DNA of 64,000 nt from Acholeplasma granularum ATCC 19168 (GTDB taxonomy: Bacteria; Bacillota_I; Bacilli_A; Acholeplasmatales; Acholeplasmataceae). This document shows positions 1-10,066 of this stretch, piece after piece. Both the position numbers and the translations under genes were made by a program. The stretch spans positions 1-64,000 of the forward strand of contig NZ_JAFR01000012.1 in assembly GCF_000526235.1 (NCBI RefSeq), written 5' to 3'. The notes beneath the pieces were generated by a model. The model had not been told where the DNA came from, searched no databases, and worked only from the letters and a program-made list of their open reading frames with translations. Position 1 is the first letter of the stretch, and each line of letters begins with the position of its first letter.

Positions 1-798
1 TTAACTGGGTGTAGAATGGTACAAATGAATCCAGCACAATTCTTGCAAAATAATCATACATTTAGTGCATATAGTTTATTTGATGACAACATCAATCCGA
101 AGACAACATACGATCATTTGAAACGTGTTGGATCAACAAGTGATGATACATATACATATGAATCACTAATAGGGGATGAAAGATATCTTTTTACCACAAT
201 ACCAAGTATGAATGAAAATCCTATATTAAGTTATTTTAGAGTATCTTCTAATAATGATAATGGTTCATTATTAGGAATTGGTATTGGTGAACAAACAATT
301 GTACATAAAAATAATACTTTAGGAATTAGTAAAACATACAGTATTTATGAGTATTTAAAGGATGAAGGATTTGAATTTAACTTTGACTTTCCGGTAAAAC
401 ATTCAAACAATTTAGGGGATGATAAAATACTGTGGTTTTATCTAAAAAAAGATAATATATTTATTAATTATGCTGTACATACAGATAATTATTTAAAACT
501 ACATGCATATGAATTGGGTATAATCGATGAAAGTGTTTATGACAAATTATCAACTTATTATGAAGGTTATAACCTAATAATTGATTCTAATAATCATACA
601 TTAGTAAACACATATGAAACTGTTTATGCTGTAGGTGATTTTGTTAATATACTAATTGAAAAAAGTAATCAACTTGGTATAACTAAACTGTATGTAAATG
701 ATGTATACATCAAAGACTTTGAATATAATGGTTATTATTATGAAGCAAGCTTTTATATGTATACAGAAGATGTCGTAGTAAAGATAATTACTGAGTAA
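1..798 (+). CDS. Edge-truncated protein of unknown function, possible lipoprotein
   Basis: The frame is open from base 1, so the 5' end probably lies outside the window. The ATG at 16 has no ribosome binding site in front of it and is unlikely to be the true start. The first residues read L-T-G-C, which fits a lipobox, so the gene may encode a lipoprotein whose signal peptide is off the edge; it could equally be chance. The rest is rich in Asn, Tyr, Asp and aromatic residues, without membrane segments. The last 60 residues contain a pattern of the type Y-x-VGD-x-V-x-I followed by a short YVND segment and a closing V-V-V-K-I strand, suggesting a small beta-sandwich repeat. I do not recognise the family. 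It ends 99 bases before the next gene. Confidence 0.5.
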   Translation, partial: LTGCRMVQMNPAQFLQNNHTFSAYSLFDDNINPKTTYDHLKRVGSTSDDTYTYESLIGDERYLFTTIPSMNENPILSYFRVSSNNDNGSLLGIGIGEQTIVHKNNTLGISKTYSIYEYLKDEGFEFNFDFPVKHSNNLGDDKILWFYLKKDNIFINYAVHTDNYLKLHAYELGIIDESVYDKLSTYYEGYNLIIDSNNHTLVNTYETVYAVGDFVNILIEKSNQLGITKLYVNDVYIKDFEYNGYYYEASFYMYTEDVVVKIITE

Positions 799-896
799 AG
801 ATTACTATTACAGCCCATAATTATAGTAAACTAGAAACAAAACAAAATAAATTTTATATTAATATAATAAATATATAAAAATAATAGAGGATAAAT

Positions 897-1853
897 ATGA
901 AGAATATAATAACAATTTTAACAGTAGTACTTACACTTGTACTTTCCGTATTAGGTTTTTTCTTAGGAGGATTCAGCTTAACTGCGTTACAAAAAGAGAC
1001 GTTAAACATACTTATCATTGTATGTATGATAAGTATGGCATACTGTTTTATTGTAGGAGAAATTACAACCAATAATTCTCAAATGGATAAACTATGGTCT
1101 ATTTTACCTATTTTTTATGCATGGATTATTGCTATAAGAGGTGAAATGACGATACGTCTAATGGTTATGGCTGTATTAATTACTATTTGGGGTGTAAGAC
1201 TAACCATTAACTTTGGTAAAAAAGGTGCATATTCACTCAAGTTTTGGCAAGGTGAAGAAGATTACCGCTGGATCTATTTAAGAAAAGATCCGAAACTTAA
1301 TAAAAGATGGAAATGGGCATTATTTGATTTGCTATTTATTTCAGTATTTCAAAATGCTTTAGTACTTGCAATCTCACTACCAATGCTTGCTGTAATGGAT
1401 TCTAGCACTTCATTTAATATATTTGATATTTTAATTGCAGTTTTATTATTAGGCTTTATTATATTAGAGACAATTGCTGATAAACAGCAAATGTCTTTTC
1501 AAACAAAAAAATATAGTCTATTAAAGGAAAATAAAAAGTTAGAAGATCTACCAAGTCCTTATAATAAGGGGTTTAACACAACAGGATTATGGGGATTTTC
1601 TAGACATCCAAATTACTTTTCTGAACAATCTATTTGGGTTACATTATATTTATTTTGTATAAGTGCAGGTGTTGTAAGTTATTATTTCTTTAACTGGACA
1701 CTTATAGGATCTATGTTTTTAATTTTACTATTTTTAGGCAGTTCTCAATTTTCAGAAAGTATATCAAAAAAGAAATATCCAGAGTATAGCGATTATATTA
1801 ATCAAGTATCTAAATATGTTCCATTTAGAAAATATCGTGGCCCTAAAAATTAA
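897..1853 (+). CDS. DUF1295 / steroid 5-alpha-reductase-like integral membrane protein
   Basis: 318 residues with about seven hydrophobic segments. The C-terminal half carries the features of the DUF1295 (3-oxo-5-alpha-steroid 4-dehydrogenase-like) family: a W-x-x-R-L segment near residue 99, a long acidic-aromatic stretch (GEEDYRW), and near residue 235 the motif SRHPNYFSEQ, which in this family binds the cofactor-side ligand. Relatives include isoprenylcysteine methyltransferase-like and sterol-reductase-like enzymes of the membrane; the bacterial substrate is generally unknown. The start at 897 follows an AGAGG ribosome binding site. It is followed after 29 bases by an SRPBCC gene in the same direction, so the two are probably co-transcribed. 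The exact reaction cannot be deduced. Confidence 0.75.
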   Translation: MKNIITILTVVLTLVLSVLGFFLGGFSLTALQKETLNILIIVCMISMAYCFIVGEITTNNSQMDKLWSILPIFYAWIIAIRGEMTIRLMVMAVLITIWGVRLTINFGKKGAYSLKFWQGEEDYRWIYLRKDPKLNKRWKWALFDLLFISVFQNALVLAISLPMLAVMDSSTSFNIFDILIAVLLLGFIILETIADKQQMSFQTKKYSLLKENKKLEDLPSPYNKGFNTTGLWGFSRHPNYFSEQSIWVTLYLFCISAGVVSYYFFNWTLIGSMFLILLFLGSSQFSESISKKKYPEYSDYINQVSKYVPFRKYRGPKN

Positions 1854-1882
1854 ATCAATTATTTGATTTGAGGTATAAGTAT

Positions 1883-2251
1883 ATGAAATATATAGTTGAA
1901 GTTGAAATTAATGATATTTTATTAAATGTATGTTCATTATATTTAGATTATGATCAATTTTCTAATTGGCAAGAAGCTTACCTTGGTATGGAAACAATAT
2001 TTGGAATACCAGGTCAGACTGGCTATAAAGGTAAACTATTTTTTCAAGGAAATAACCAAAAAATGGAAATGATGGAAACAGTAGAGCTGAACCGGATGCC
2101 TGATTTAATTATTCAAATCTATGAAGTAAATAACGTTTGGAATCGCTGTATCAACCACTTTAAAACATTAAATGATAAGACGATATGGCAAATGGATGTA
2201 GAATTTAGATTTGATAAAGAGATTATGTACCTAAGAAAGCATTTATATTAA
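1883..2251 (+). CDS. SRPBCC-family (START-like) small protein, C-terminus apparently frameshifted
   Basis: About 122 residues. The pattern of an N-terminal VEVEIN strand, a glycine-rich turn and a later YEVNNVWNR segment with KT-x-W matches small SRPBCC (polyketide-cyclase-like) ligand-binding proteins. I place the start at ATG 1883 because GAGG lies at 1870-1873; an in-frame TTG at 1868 is upstream of that site and unlikely. The stop at 2249 seems premature: reading one frame back from about 2245 gives a further 20 codons to a TAA at 2308, ending FKRFVESKKLK, which is the kind of amphipathic helix that normally closes this fold. So either the protein lost its last helix or there is a sequencing or real single-base change. 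Function unknown. Confidence 0.6.
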   Translation: MKYIVEVEINDILLNVCSLYLDYDQFSNWQEAYLGMETIFGIPGQTGYKGKLFFQGNNQKMEMMETVELNRMPDLIIQIYEVNNVWNRCINHFKTLNDKTIWQMDVEFRFDKEIMYLRKHLY

Positions 2252-2333
2252 AAACTCGTTTAAGTATGGAAGCATTTAAAAGATTCGTTGAATCTAAAAA
2301 ACTTAAATAAAAAAATAATAGGAGGATTTATAT

Positions 2334-2765
2334 ATGGCCGAATTAAAGACTAAGGTACATGATGGTGATGTTTTTGATTTTATTTTAAACTTTTCAAACA
2401 CAAATCAAAAATATCTAGATAGTCTTGAACTTATAAAGATTATGGAAAAAATAACCGACCAACCACCAAAAATGTGGGGTGAGACGATGATTGGGTTTGG
2501 TAAATATCATTATAAATCCAGTCGAAGCAGCCAAGAAGGAGACTGGCCACTTATTGGCTTTTCACCTAGAAAGGCAAAGATAAGTCTATATATATTTACA
2601 GGACTTGAAGAACATGAATATCTACTTGAAGGTTTAGGTAAATTTACACGTGGTAAAGGTTGTATTTATATTAATAAACTCTCAGATGTAAATCTATTAA
2701 CACTTGAACAAATCATGCTAAAAACTATAGAATATTTAAAAGAAAAATATGAGGTTATATCATAA
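2334..2765 (+). CDS. DUF1801 (YdhG/YjbR-type) domain protein
   Basis: 143 residues, soluble. It shows the DUF1801 layout: an N-terminal helix, a 'MWGETMIGFGKYHYK' type strand near residue 50, the W-P-L-I-G-F-S-P-R-K core at about residue 72, and the Y-I-F-T-G strand before a GKGCIYI-x-KL-x-DV segment near 110. Proteins of this family are small alpha/beta proteins of unclear biochemical role, sometimes linked to iron handling. The start ATG at 2334 follows a strong AGGAGG at 2320-2326. It stands alone, followed by a hairpin at 2841. Confidence 0.8.
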   Translation: MAELKTKVHDGDVFDFILNFSNTNQKYLDSLELIKIMEKITDQPPKMWGETMIGFGKYHYKSSRSSQEGDWPLIGFSPRKAKISLYIFTGLEEHEYLLEGLGKFTRGKGCIYINKLSDVNLLTLEQIMLKTIEYLKEKYEVIS

Positions 2766-2840
2766 TATAGATATAGAAAGATTTATATGATGTTATATAT
2801 TATTTTGTTTATCTTAAAAAAATGATGTTTAATTTTATGA

Positions 2841-2880
2841 AAATATAAAGGGGGTATTTTTTTTCACCCCTTTTATATTT
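2841..2880 (+). terminator. AT-rich hairpin with GGGG/CCCC core
   Basis: An arm at 2841-2855 pairs with 2866-2880 through a G-run/C-run core, with a T-rich loop. It lies 75 bases after the DUF1801 stop and probably ends that transcript. The stem has no clean U-tract beyond it, so efficiency is uncertain. Confidence 0.5.
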
Positions 2881-2968
2881 ATTAAAAGTATGCTTTTAAT
2901 TCTAGTTCAAAGTATAATAAGGTATATGAAGTCTATAAAAATAAATAAAATTTAAAAAAGAGGATAAA

Positions 2969-4441
2969 ATGAGAAAAATTGCAATTGTTGGTGCAGGACC
3001 TGGTGGCCTTGCAGCTGGAATGATTTTATCAAAGATGGGCCATGATGTAACTATTTATGAAAAAGATGGTATCGTTGGGGGACGTTCTAAAGCACTAAAA
3101 TTAGGTGATTTTAGATTTGATGCAGGTCCAACCTTTTTGATGTATGTTGAGATTTTAGAAGAAGTATTTAAAAAATCTGGATATGACTTACATAAAGAGT
3201 TAAATTTATTACCTATTGATCCACTCTATAAATTAGTATTTCCTAAAGTAACATTTGAACCAACAAACGATAAACTAAATAACAAATCAATGTATGATGC
3301 ATATATTAAAGGTTTAGGTGATGCATATATAAAATGGTATGATGATCAAAAAAAGAAGTTTGATACAATTACTCCTTTATTACTTCGACCATTTGATAGT
3401 TTATTTGATTACCTAAAACCAGATACTTTAAGAGCAATACCCTCACTTCAACTATCAAAAACAGTCTATACATCTTTAAAAAAGATACATCCAAACCCTG
3501 AGTTTATACATTCACTTTCTTTTCAAGCTAAATACTTAGGTATGTCATCATACCAAGCACCTGCTGGTTTTACATTCCTACCATTTTTAGAACACGGCTT
3601 TGGTTTATATCATGTTAATGGTGGATTAAATATGATTAATGAAAAGATGGCAGAATTATTTGTTAAAAATGGTGGTAAATTAATTTTAAATGCACCAGTT
3701 GAAGAAATACTAGTTGAAAAGAAAATAGTTTATGGTCTTAAAGTTAAGGGTATAACAATGAAGTTTGATGATGTTGTTATAAATGCTGACTTTTCTTATG
3801 CAATGACAAAGTTAATTAATCCTAAACACTTAAAGAAATATAAACCAGAAAAGTTAGCCAAAAAGGATTACTCTATTTCTACAATGAACATATATTTAGC
3901 ACTTGATAAAGTATTTGATATTAAACACCATCAAGTTGTCTTTTCAAATGACTATGATTTATACCTACAAAAAATACTAAATAATGAATTTACAGATGAT
4001 CTAAGTTATTATATCCATAACCCATCTGTTATGGATGATACTATGGCACCAAAGGGTCAATCTGCGCTCTATATTTTAGCACCAGTGCCTAATTTAAGAA
4101 GTAAAGTTGATTTTGATACTTATAAACTTGAAGTAGAAGAAATGCTATATAAATCAATTAAAGAACGCCTAGGAATTGATTTAAAACCGCACATCATAGA
4201 CAAATTAATTATTACCCCTAAAGATTGGCAAGATGACTATAATGTCTATTTAGGTGCAGTATTTAACTTAAGTCATAAACTGTCTCAAATGATGCATTTT
4301 AGACCACATAATAAATTTGAAGAAATTAAAAATCTTTATTTAGTAGGTGGTGGTACACACCCTGGTAGTGGACTACCTACAATATATCAATCAGCTATTT
4401 TACTTAAATCTTTTATTAAACCGGCAGAAAAAAATAGTTAG
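2969..4441 (+). CDS. Phytoene/diapophytoene desaturase-like FAD oxidoreductase
   Basis: 490 residues, the usual length for the CrtI/CrtN group, which introduces double bonds into C40 or C30 carotenoid precursors. At the N-terminus is the FAD-binding motif GAGPGGLAAG (residues 7-16) followed by the acidic end of strand 2 (YEKDGIVGGRS). 'FDAGPTFL' near residue 50 is typical of the family. The C-terminal signature NLYLVGGGTHPGSGLP (about 448-465) closes the FAD site. ATG 2969 follows GAGG. A divergent squalene/phytoene-synthase-like gene lies at 49973 on the other strand, so the two steps may both be present in this genome, though they are 45 kb apart. Whether it acts on a C30 or C40 substrate cannot be told from sequence by eye. 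Confidence 0.85.
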   Translation: MRKIAIVGAGPGGLAAGMILSKMGHDVTIYEKDGIVGGRSKALKLGDFRFDAGPTFLMYVEILEEVFKKSGYDLHKELNLLPIDPLYKLVFPKVTFEPTNDKLNNKSMYDAYIKGLGDAYIKWYDDQKKKFDTITPLLLRPFDSLFDYLKPDTLRAIPSLQLSKTVYTSLKKIHPNPEFIHSLSFQAKYLGMSSYQAPAGFTFLPFLEHGFGLYHVNGGLNMINEKMAELFVKNGGKLILNAPVEEILVEKKIVYGLKVKGITMKFDDVVINADFSYAMTKLINPKHLKKYKPEKLAKKDYSISTMNIYLALDKVFDIKHHQVVFSNDYDLYLQKILNNEFTDDLSYYIHNPSVMDDTMAPKGQSALYILAPVPNLRSKVDFDTYKLEVEEMLYKSIKERLGIDLKPHIIDKLIITPKDWQDDYNVYLGAVFNLSHKLSQMMHFRPHNKFEEIKNLYLVGGGTHPGSGLPTIYQSAILLKSFIKPAEKNS

Positions 4442-4477
4442 ATATTTGGTAGATATCACATTTTTGATTTACAAGGC

Positions 4478-4505
4478 TTGACAACGTTTTTTATTTAATT
4501 ATAAT
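4478..4505 (+). promoter_or_regulatory. Housekeeping-type promoter of groESL
   Basis: TTGACA at 4478-4483 and TATAAT at 4500-4505 are separated by 16 bases, a near-ideal sigma-A promoter. The CIRCE-like element begins 11 bases after the -10 box, placing it at the expected transcription start. Confidence 0.8.
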
Positions 4506-4515
4506 AATAAATAGA

Positions 4516-4542
4516 TTGGCACTCAATTAAGTAGTGTGCCAG
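4516..4542 (+). promoter_or_regulatory. CIRCE-like HrcA operator, degenerate right arm
   Basis: The 27-base element has arms TTGGCACTC and GTGTGCCAG with a 9-base spacer. Against the CIRCE consensus (TTAGCACTC-N9-GAGTGCTAA) the left arm has one mismatch and the right arm three; one of the differences is the matched G/C pair that replaces A/T on both arms. It is positioned between the promoter and groS, as in HrcA-controlled chaperonin operons. No hrcA gene is in the window. Confidence 0.8.
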
Positions 4543-4558
4543 AAATGGAGGTGATATT

Positions 4559-4819
4559 GTGATTAGACCATTAGAAGACTATGTCGTTTTATCAGTTAAA
4601 AAAGAAGAAAAGACTACTGCGAGTGGTATTATCTTGGCAACTGAAGACAAAGACAAACCAGCCATGGGTAAAGTAATTTCAATAGGGCCAAAAGTTGAAA
4701 ATATTAAGGTAAATGATGAAGTTATTTATCAGTCTTATGCTGGAACTAAAGTCAAACTAGATGAGGTTGAATACTTATTAGTTCAATCAAAAAATATACT
4801 CGCAATCGTAGAAAAATAA
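4559..4819 (+). CDS. groS: Co-chaperonin GroES
   Basis: 86 residues, slightly shorter than the usual 94-97. The N-terminal IRPLEDYVVL strand is the standard GroES opening; a reduced mobile loop (KKEEKTTASGIIL) follows at residues 14-27; 'GKVISIGP' near residue 38 and the closing NILAIVEK strand are also typical. GroES caps GroEL during ATP-driven protein folding in the cytoplasm. The start is GTG at 4559, justified by the GGAGGTGAT site at 4547-4555. It is 25 bases upstream of groL and shares the CIRCE-controlled promoter. Confidence 0.93.
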   Translation: MIRPLEDYVVLSVKKEEKTTASGIILATEDKDKPAMGKVISIGPKVENIKVNDEVIYQSYAGTKVKLDEVEYLLVQSKNILAIVEK

Positions 4820-4844
4820 TTATTCATAAGGAGGTTACTATTAA

Positions 4845-6455
<1,611 letters not shown>

Positions 6456-6463
6456 AATATAAA

Positions 6464-6530
6464 ATAAAATACCCATTTAAGAAATATAATATCTTAAGAT
6501 GTTTATAATTCTTAAGGGTATTTTTTATTT
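6464..6530 (+). terminator. Terminator of groESL
   Basis: The arm AAATACCC...TTAAGAA at 6467-6483 pairs with TTCTTAAGGGTATTTT at 6509-6524, followed by a T-rich run. It is a long imperfect stem with an inner stem (atatc/gat). The remaining sequence to 6738 holds no gene; a TTGACA at 6683 may belong to the next gene but no well-spaced -10 box was found. Confidence 0.7.
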
Positions 6531-6738
6531 AGAAATTATTATATTTTATCGTATAGATGAAAATAATGATAAAATATTTATATACATACATAATAACTTA
6601 AGACACTTTATAGATAACCTTTAACATAGGTGGAATAAATAATGATTTTTCATAGGAAAATATTTTTAAATTATTTATATGATTGACAACTTTTTTAAGA
6701 TGTCTTTTTTTATAAAACAATCACTAGGGAGATAATAT

Positions 6739-8781
6739 ATGGGATTAACTATTGGATTAATAATTATTTTAATGATTGAAATTATCTTAATGCTAAGTGT
6801 CTATGTTATTAGTAAACACACACAAACCCTATTAAGTAAAAATACATTTATTAATATCATTCCGGTAACATTTATTATGTTTTTCTTATACATACTTGCA
6901 ATTACAAACAATCAAAATGACTTTAAAATTATTTATATTATTCAAAGTTTAGTAGCAAGTATCAAGACTTTTGCTTTTGAGGTGAACTCAGATTATGTTC
7001 TAAATTTACTAGAAGAAAATAGACTTTATGCGATAACTTTTTATATTGGCTATATACTTGCTATATTAACAATTATTGGATCTACCCTAGGTATTATAAA
7101 ATCATCGATTAAAAATCAAATTAAAGTTTTTATGCTTCAAAGAAAAGATGTAGATGTAATCTTAGGTGTTTCTAATACATCGCTTGAATATGCCAAAAAC
7201 AATCTTAAACAATCCATTATTTTATTAACTGATAATGAAAGTTATGAACAAATTCCTTTTTTAAGACAAACAGGTATTGCTTATATAAAATCTAATTTGT
7301 TACCAAAAGTTATATTAAAAAAATTAAATAGAAAAGTAAGATATAATTTAATCTCATTTGAAACAAATGAAACCAATTACCAAAAATTTATTAATCTATT
7401 AAGTGCTATAAATCACACGCATCATAATTTTTATCTATATTTAGAAGCTAACTATTATGATGTAGAAACGATACGCTCTGAAATTATTTTAAACACCACT
7501 AAAAATTTATATTGTTATATTAATGTATTTTCTAGACATCAAATGATTGCTAGAAAATTTATAACGGAAATTACGATACCTAAATTACTACCTGAATCCT
7601 TCATAAACCAAAACAGGTCCATTAAAAATGATAAAAATATTAATATTTTCTTTTTAGGATTTGGTAAAGTTAACCAAAGCCTATTTAAAAACTTTATTGA
7701 AAATAACCAACTTGTAACAACTATAAATAACGAACTTAAACCAAAATTAGTAAATTATTATATTGTTAATGATGATGAAAAATTTAAAAATAGAGATGAC
7801 TTTATTTTAAATGAAATAAGTAATTATAAAAAAGAATCATTAGATTTACCTGTACCAGATGATCTATGTAACTTTAAAATGATTACAGGCAATTTATATG
7901 ATATAAATACCATTAATGAAATAAAGAATTTAAGCAAAGATGAAAATGCATTTAATATCTTTATTGTAAGTTTTGGTACAGATCTTGAAAATATTGAATT
8001 ATCAAATTTTATTAAAAATAAATTTAATATTTCAAATTATTCTATTATATGTAGATCTAAATATATTGATATTAAAGATCATAATATTATTAAATTTGGT
8101 AGTGAAGATGAAACCATCACACACGAAAATATTACTAATAATGAACTTGATAGTCTAGCAATGAATCTATTTAATTCCTACAACAAGCTTTCTAAAACAA
8201 ATAAAGAAATCCAAACTAGTTTTCTAAAATTACCCAATATAGAATACTACTCTAACTATTCATCGGCATTAAACATTTATTATAAACTCCATCTACTAGG
8301 CCTTGATCTTACAAAGGATAATAAAATAGGCTTATCTAAAGATGAATTTATGAAAATTTATAGTGAAGGTACACCAAAAGTACTTAATTATGAAAGTTAC
8401 TTTATGACAAATCCAAGAAACGTCATATCTTACAGTGAAAAATTAAGATGGAATGCATATTACTTATTTAATGGATTTAAACAAATGAAGTTATCTGACA
8501 TTAAAATAAATCCATATACATTAGATTATCAAAGAAAAGATATAAAAAATAAAACTCATGCATGTTTAACATCTTATGAAGGCTTAGATAGGCTCCATAA
8601 AGAGGTTAAGGAAGTATTTAAAAAGTTAGGTAAGGAAGTTACACTAATGGATGTTGAAACCTATAAATATGACTATATGGCATTTGATGATCCAACTAAC
8701 AACTTATTTGATGTGTTAACTCATAACGGATATAAAATAATTAAAATTAAGAATGAAATAGGAGAAAGTAATCATGCATGA
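6739..8781 (+). CDS. Membrane protein with Rossmann/RCK-like core and C-terminal RyR-like domain
   Basis: 680 residues. Hydrophobic segments lie at about 1-25, 38-56 and 97-120; between the last two is a pore-helix-like amphipathic stretch (about 66-82). A first alpha/beta unit begins at VDVILGVSNTS (138) and a second nucleotide-binding-like unit at about 299 (IFFLGFGKVNQSLF), where the glycines resemble a TrkA-N/RCK motif. From about 565 to 672 the sequence resembles the prokaryotic RyR domain: KLRWNAYY, then KTHACLTSYEGL, then YDYMAFDDP and a final NGYKI. Such RyR ends are found on membrane nucleotide-binding proteins. The gene overlaps the TIR-methyltransferase gene by 8 bases, so translation is coupled. 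Plausible role: ligand-gated channel or membrane effector; inferred, not shown. Confidence 0.6.
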   Translation: MGLTIGLIIILMIEIILMLSVYVISKHTQTLLSKNTFINIIPVTFIMFFLYILAITNNQNDFKIIYIIQSLVASIKTFAFEVNSDYVLNLLEENRLYAITFYIGYILAILTIIGSTLGIIKSSIKNQIKVFMLQRKDVDVILGVSNTSLEYAKNNLKQSIILLTDNESYEQIPFLRQTGIAYIKSNLLPKVILKKLNRKVRYNLISFETNETNYQKFINLLSAINHTHHNFYLYLEANYYDVETIRSEIILNTTKNLYCYINVFSRHQMIARKFITEITIPKLLPESFINQNRSIKNDKNINIFFLGFGKVNQSLFKNFIENNQLVTTINNELKPKLVNYYIVNDDEKFKNRDDFILNEISNYKKESLDLPVPDDLCNFKMITGNLYDINTINEIKNLSKDENAFNIFIVSFGTDLENIELSNFIKNKFNISNYSIICRSKYIDIKDHNIIKFGSEDETITHENITNNELDSLAMNLFNSYNKLSKTNKEIQTSFLKLPNIEYYSNYSSALNIYYKLHLLGLDLTKDNKIGLSKDEFMKIYSEGTPKVLNYESYFMTNPRNVISYSEKLRWNAYYLFNGFKQMKLSDIKINPYTLDYQRKDIKNKTHACLTSYEGLDRLHKEVKEVFKKLGKEVTLMDVETYKYDYMAFDDPTNNLFDVLTHNGYKIIKIKNEIGESNHA

Positions 8782-10066
8782 TGTATTTATAAGCTATGAA
8801 AAAGAAACAAAAACAATTGCTGATAATATTGTTAATGTGTTTGAAAAAAATAGTATTAGATGTTGGTATGCACCTAGAGATGTTGAAGGTGAATATGCAC
8901 AATCAATTGTAACTGCAATTAATAAAACAAAAGTATTTATTATTGTTTTAAATGGAAAGTCTAGTCGTTCAAACCATGTATTAAATGAAGTTGAAACCGC
9001 ATATAAAGCAATGGATGAAAAAGGACTAGCAATACTACCATTTAAAGTATCTAATGAGTTATTATCTGATGCAATGACCTACTATATTAAGAGATTTCAT
9101 TGGGTGGATGCATCAAATCATGATTTAAATACTTCAATTCAAGAACTTTTGGATAAAACCAGAAATATATTAGGTATTAAAATAGAAGAAACCGCAAAAG
9201 AAAAGGAAAGAAAAGATAATAAGTATTTTGTATATGACGATGATTTTGAATTAGAACGATTAAGTGGTCAAAGAAGTTTACTTGAAAAAATGACTCATTC
9301 AACTTATAAATCTGTATACAGTAGATATGAAAAACCTTTAGTGTTAGATGTGGGTTCTAATGATGGCTATTTAACCCATAAAATACATCAAGAATCAAAC
9401 GCACGAGAAACAATTGGAATTGAATATGATAATTTAGCAGTTAATAAATCAAATGAAATCTATGGAAGTGAAAATTTAAAATTTTATGAATTTGATATAG
9501 AAGCTGATGACTTTAATCAAAATATAAAGATATTACTTACTAAACACAATATCGAAGGTTTCGATATCATTAATATTTCAATGGTTTTACTCCATTTGAA
9601 AAATCCATTTAAAATGTTAAAAGTCATAAGAAGGTATTTAAATAAAGGTGGAACAATCATTATTAGAGACATCGATGATGGCTTAAATTTAGCTTATCCT
9701 GATGAAAATGGATACTTTAAAAAAGCTATTGAAATAGTTTATAACAATCCAAGATGGGGCTACCGTTATAGTGGTAGAGAAGTTTATACGTATTTAAGCA
9801 GGCTAGGACTATCTGATATTAACCTAGAAACTTTAGGTATGCATACAATAAATATGGACTTCTATGAAAAAGAAGCACTTTTTCATACTTATTTTGGAGC
9901 TATCCTACATGATCTATATTACCTAAGAAAACATAGTCCAAGTGAGTCGGTAGAAAAGGAAATAGAATGGATGGAATCTCATATTGAAATACTTGAAGAA
10001 GACTTTCTTAAAAAAGATTTTATGTTCTTATTAGGATTTGTTGTATATACGGCTATAAATAATTAA
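8774..10066 (+). CDS. TIR domain fused to class I SAM-dependent methyltransferase
   Basis: 430 residues, soluble. Residues 1-130 form a TIR domain: FISYEKE at 5-11, CWYAPRDVEGE at 30-40, and SNHVLNEVE at 66-74, where E72 aligns with the catalytic glutamate of NAD-cleaving TIR domains. A charged linker (135-155) leads to a methyltransferase with motif I LVLDVGSNDGY (189-199), an acidic motif II (IGIEYDN, 214-220) and motif IV-like FDIINISMVLLHL near 272-285. The remaining helices form a C-terminal cap. AGGAGAA at 8760-8766 and the ATGCATGA overlap show coupling to the upstream membrane protein. TIR domains in bacteria commonly make or use NAD-derived signals in immunity; the methyltransferase substrate is unknown. 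The fusion is unusual. Confidence 0.8.
   Translation: MHDVFISYEKETKTIADNIVNVFEKNSIRCWYAPRDVEGEYAQSIVTAINKTKVFIIVLNGKSSRSNHVLNEVETAYKAMDEKGLAILPFKVSNELLSDAMTYYIKRFHWVDASNHDLNTSIQELLDKTRNILGIKIEETAKEKERKDNKYFVYDDDFELERLSGQRSLLEKMTHSTYKSVYSRYEKPLVLDVGSNDGYLTHKIHQESNARETIGIEYDNLAVNKSNEIYGSENLKFYEFDIEADDFNQNIKILLTKHNIEGFDIINISMVLLHLKNPFKMLKVIRRYLNKGGTIIIRDIDDGLNLAYPDENGYFKKAIEIVYNNPRWGYRYSGREVYTYLSRLGLSDINLETLGMHTINMDFYEKEALFHTYFGAILHDLYYLRKHSPSESVEKEIEWMESHIEILEEDFLKKDFMFLLGFVVYTAINN

Noticed and set aside
6642-6686. Short open frame of 14 codons preceded by AGGTGG
   Set aside because: Too short to judge; an AGGTGG followed by ATG is expected by chance in such sequence, and no conserved peptide pattern was seen.
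6739-10066. TIR gene as part of a Thoeris or CBASS system
   Set aside because: No ThsA-like SIR2/SLOG gene, no cyclase and no Cap-type genes are adjacent; the domain pairing differs.
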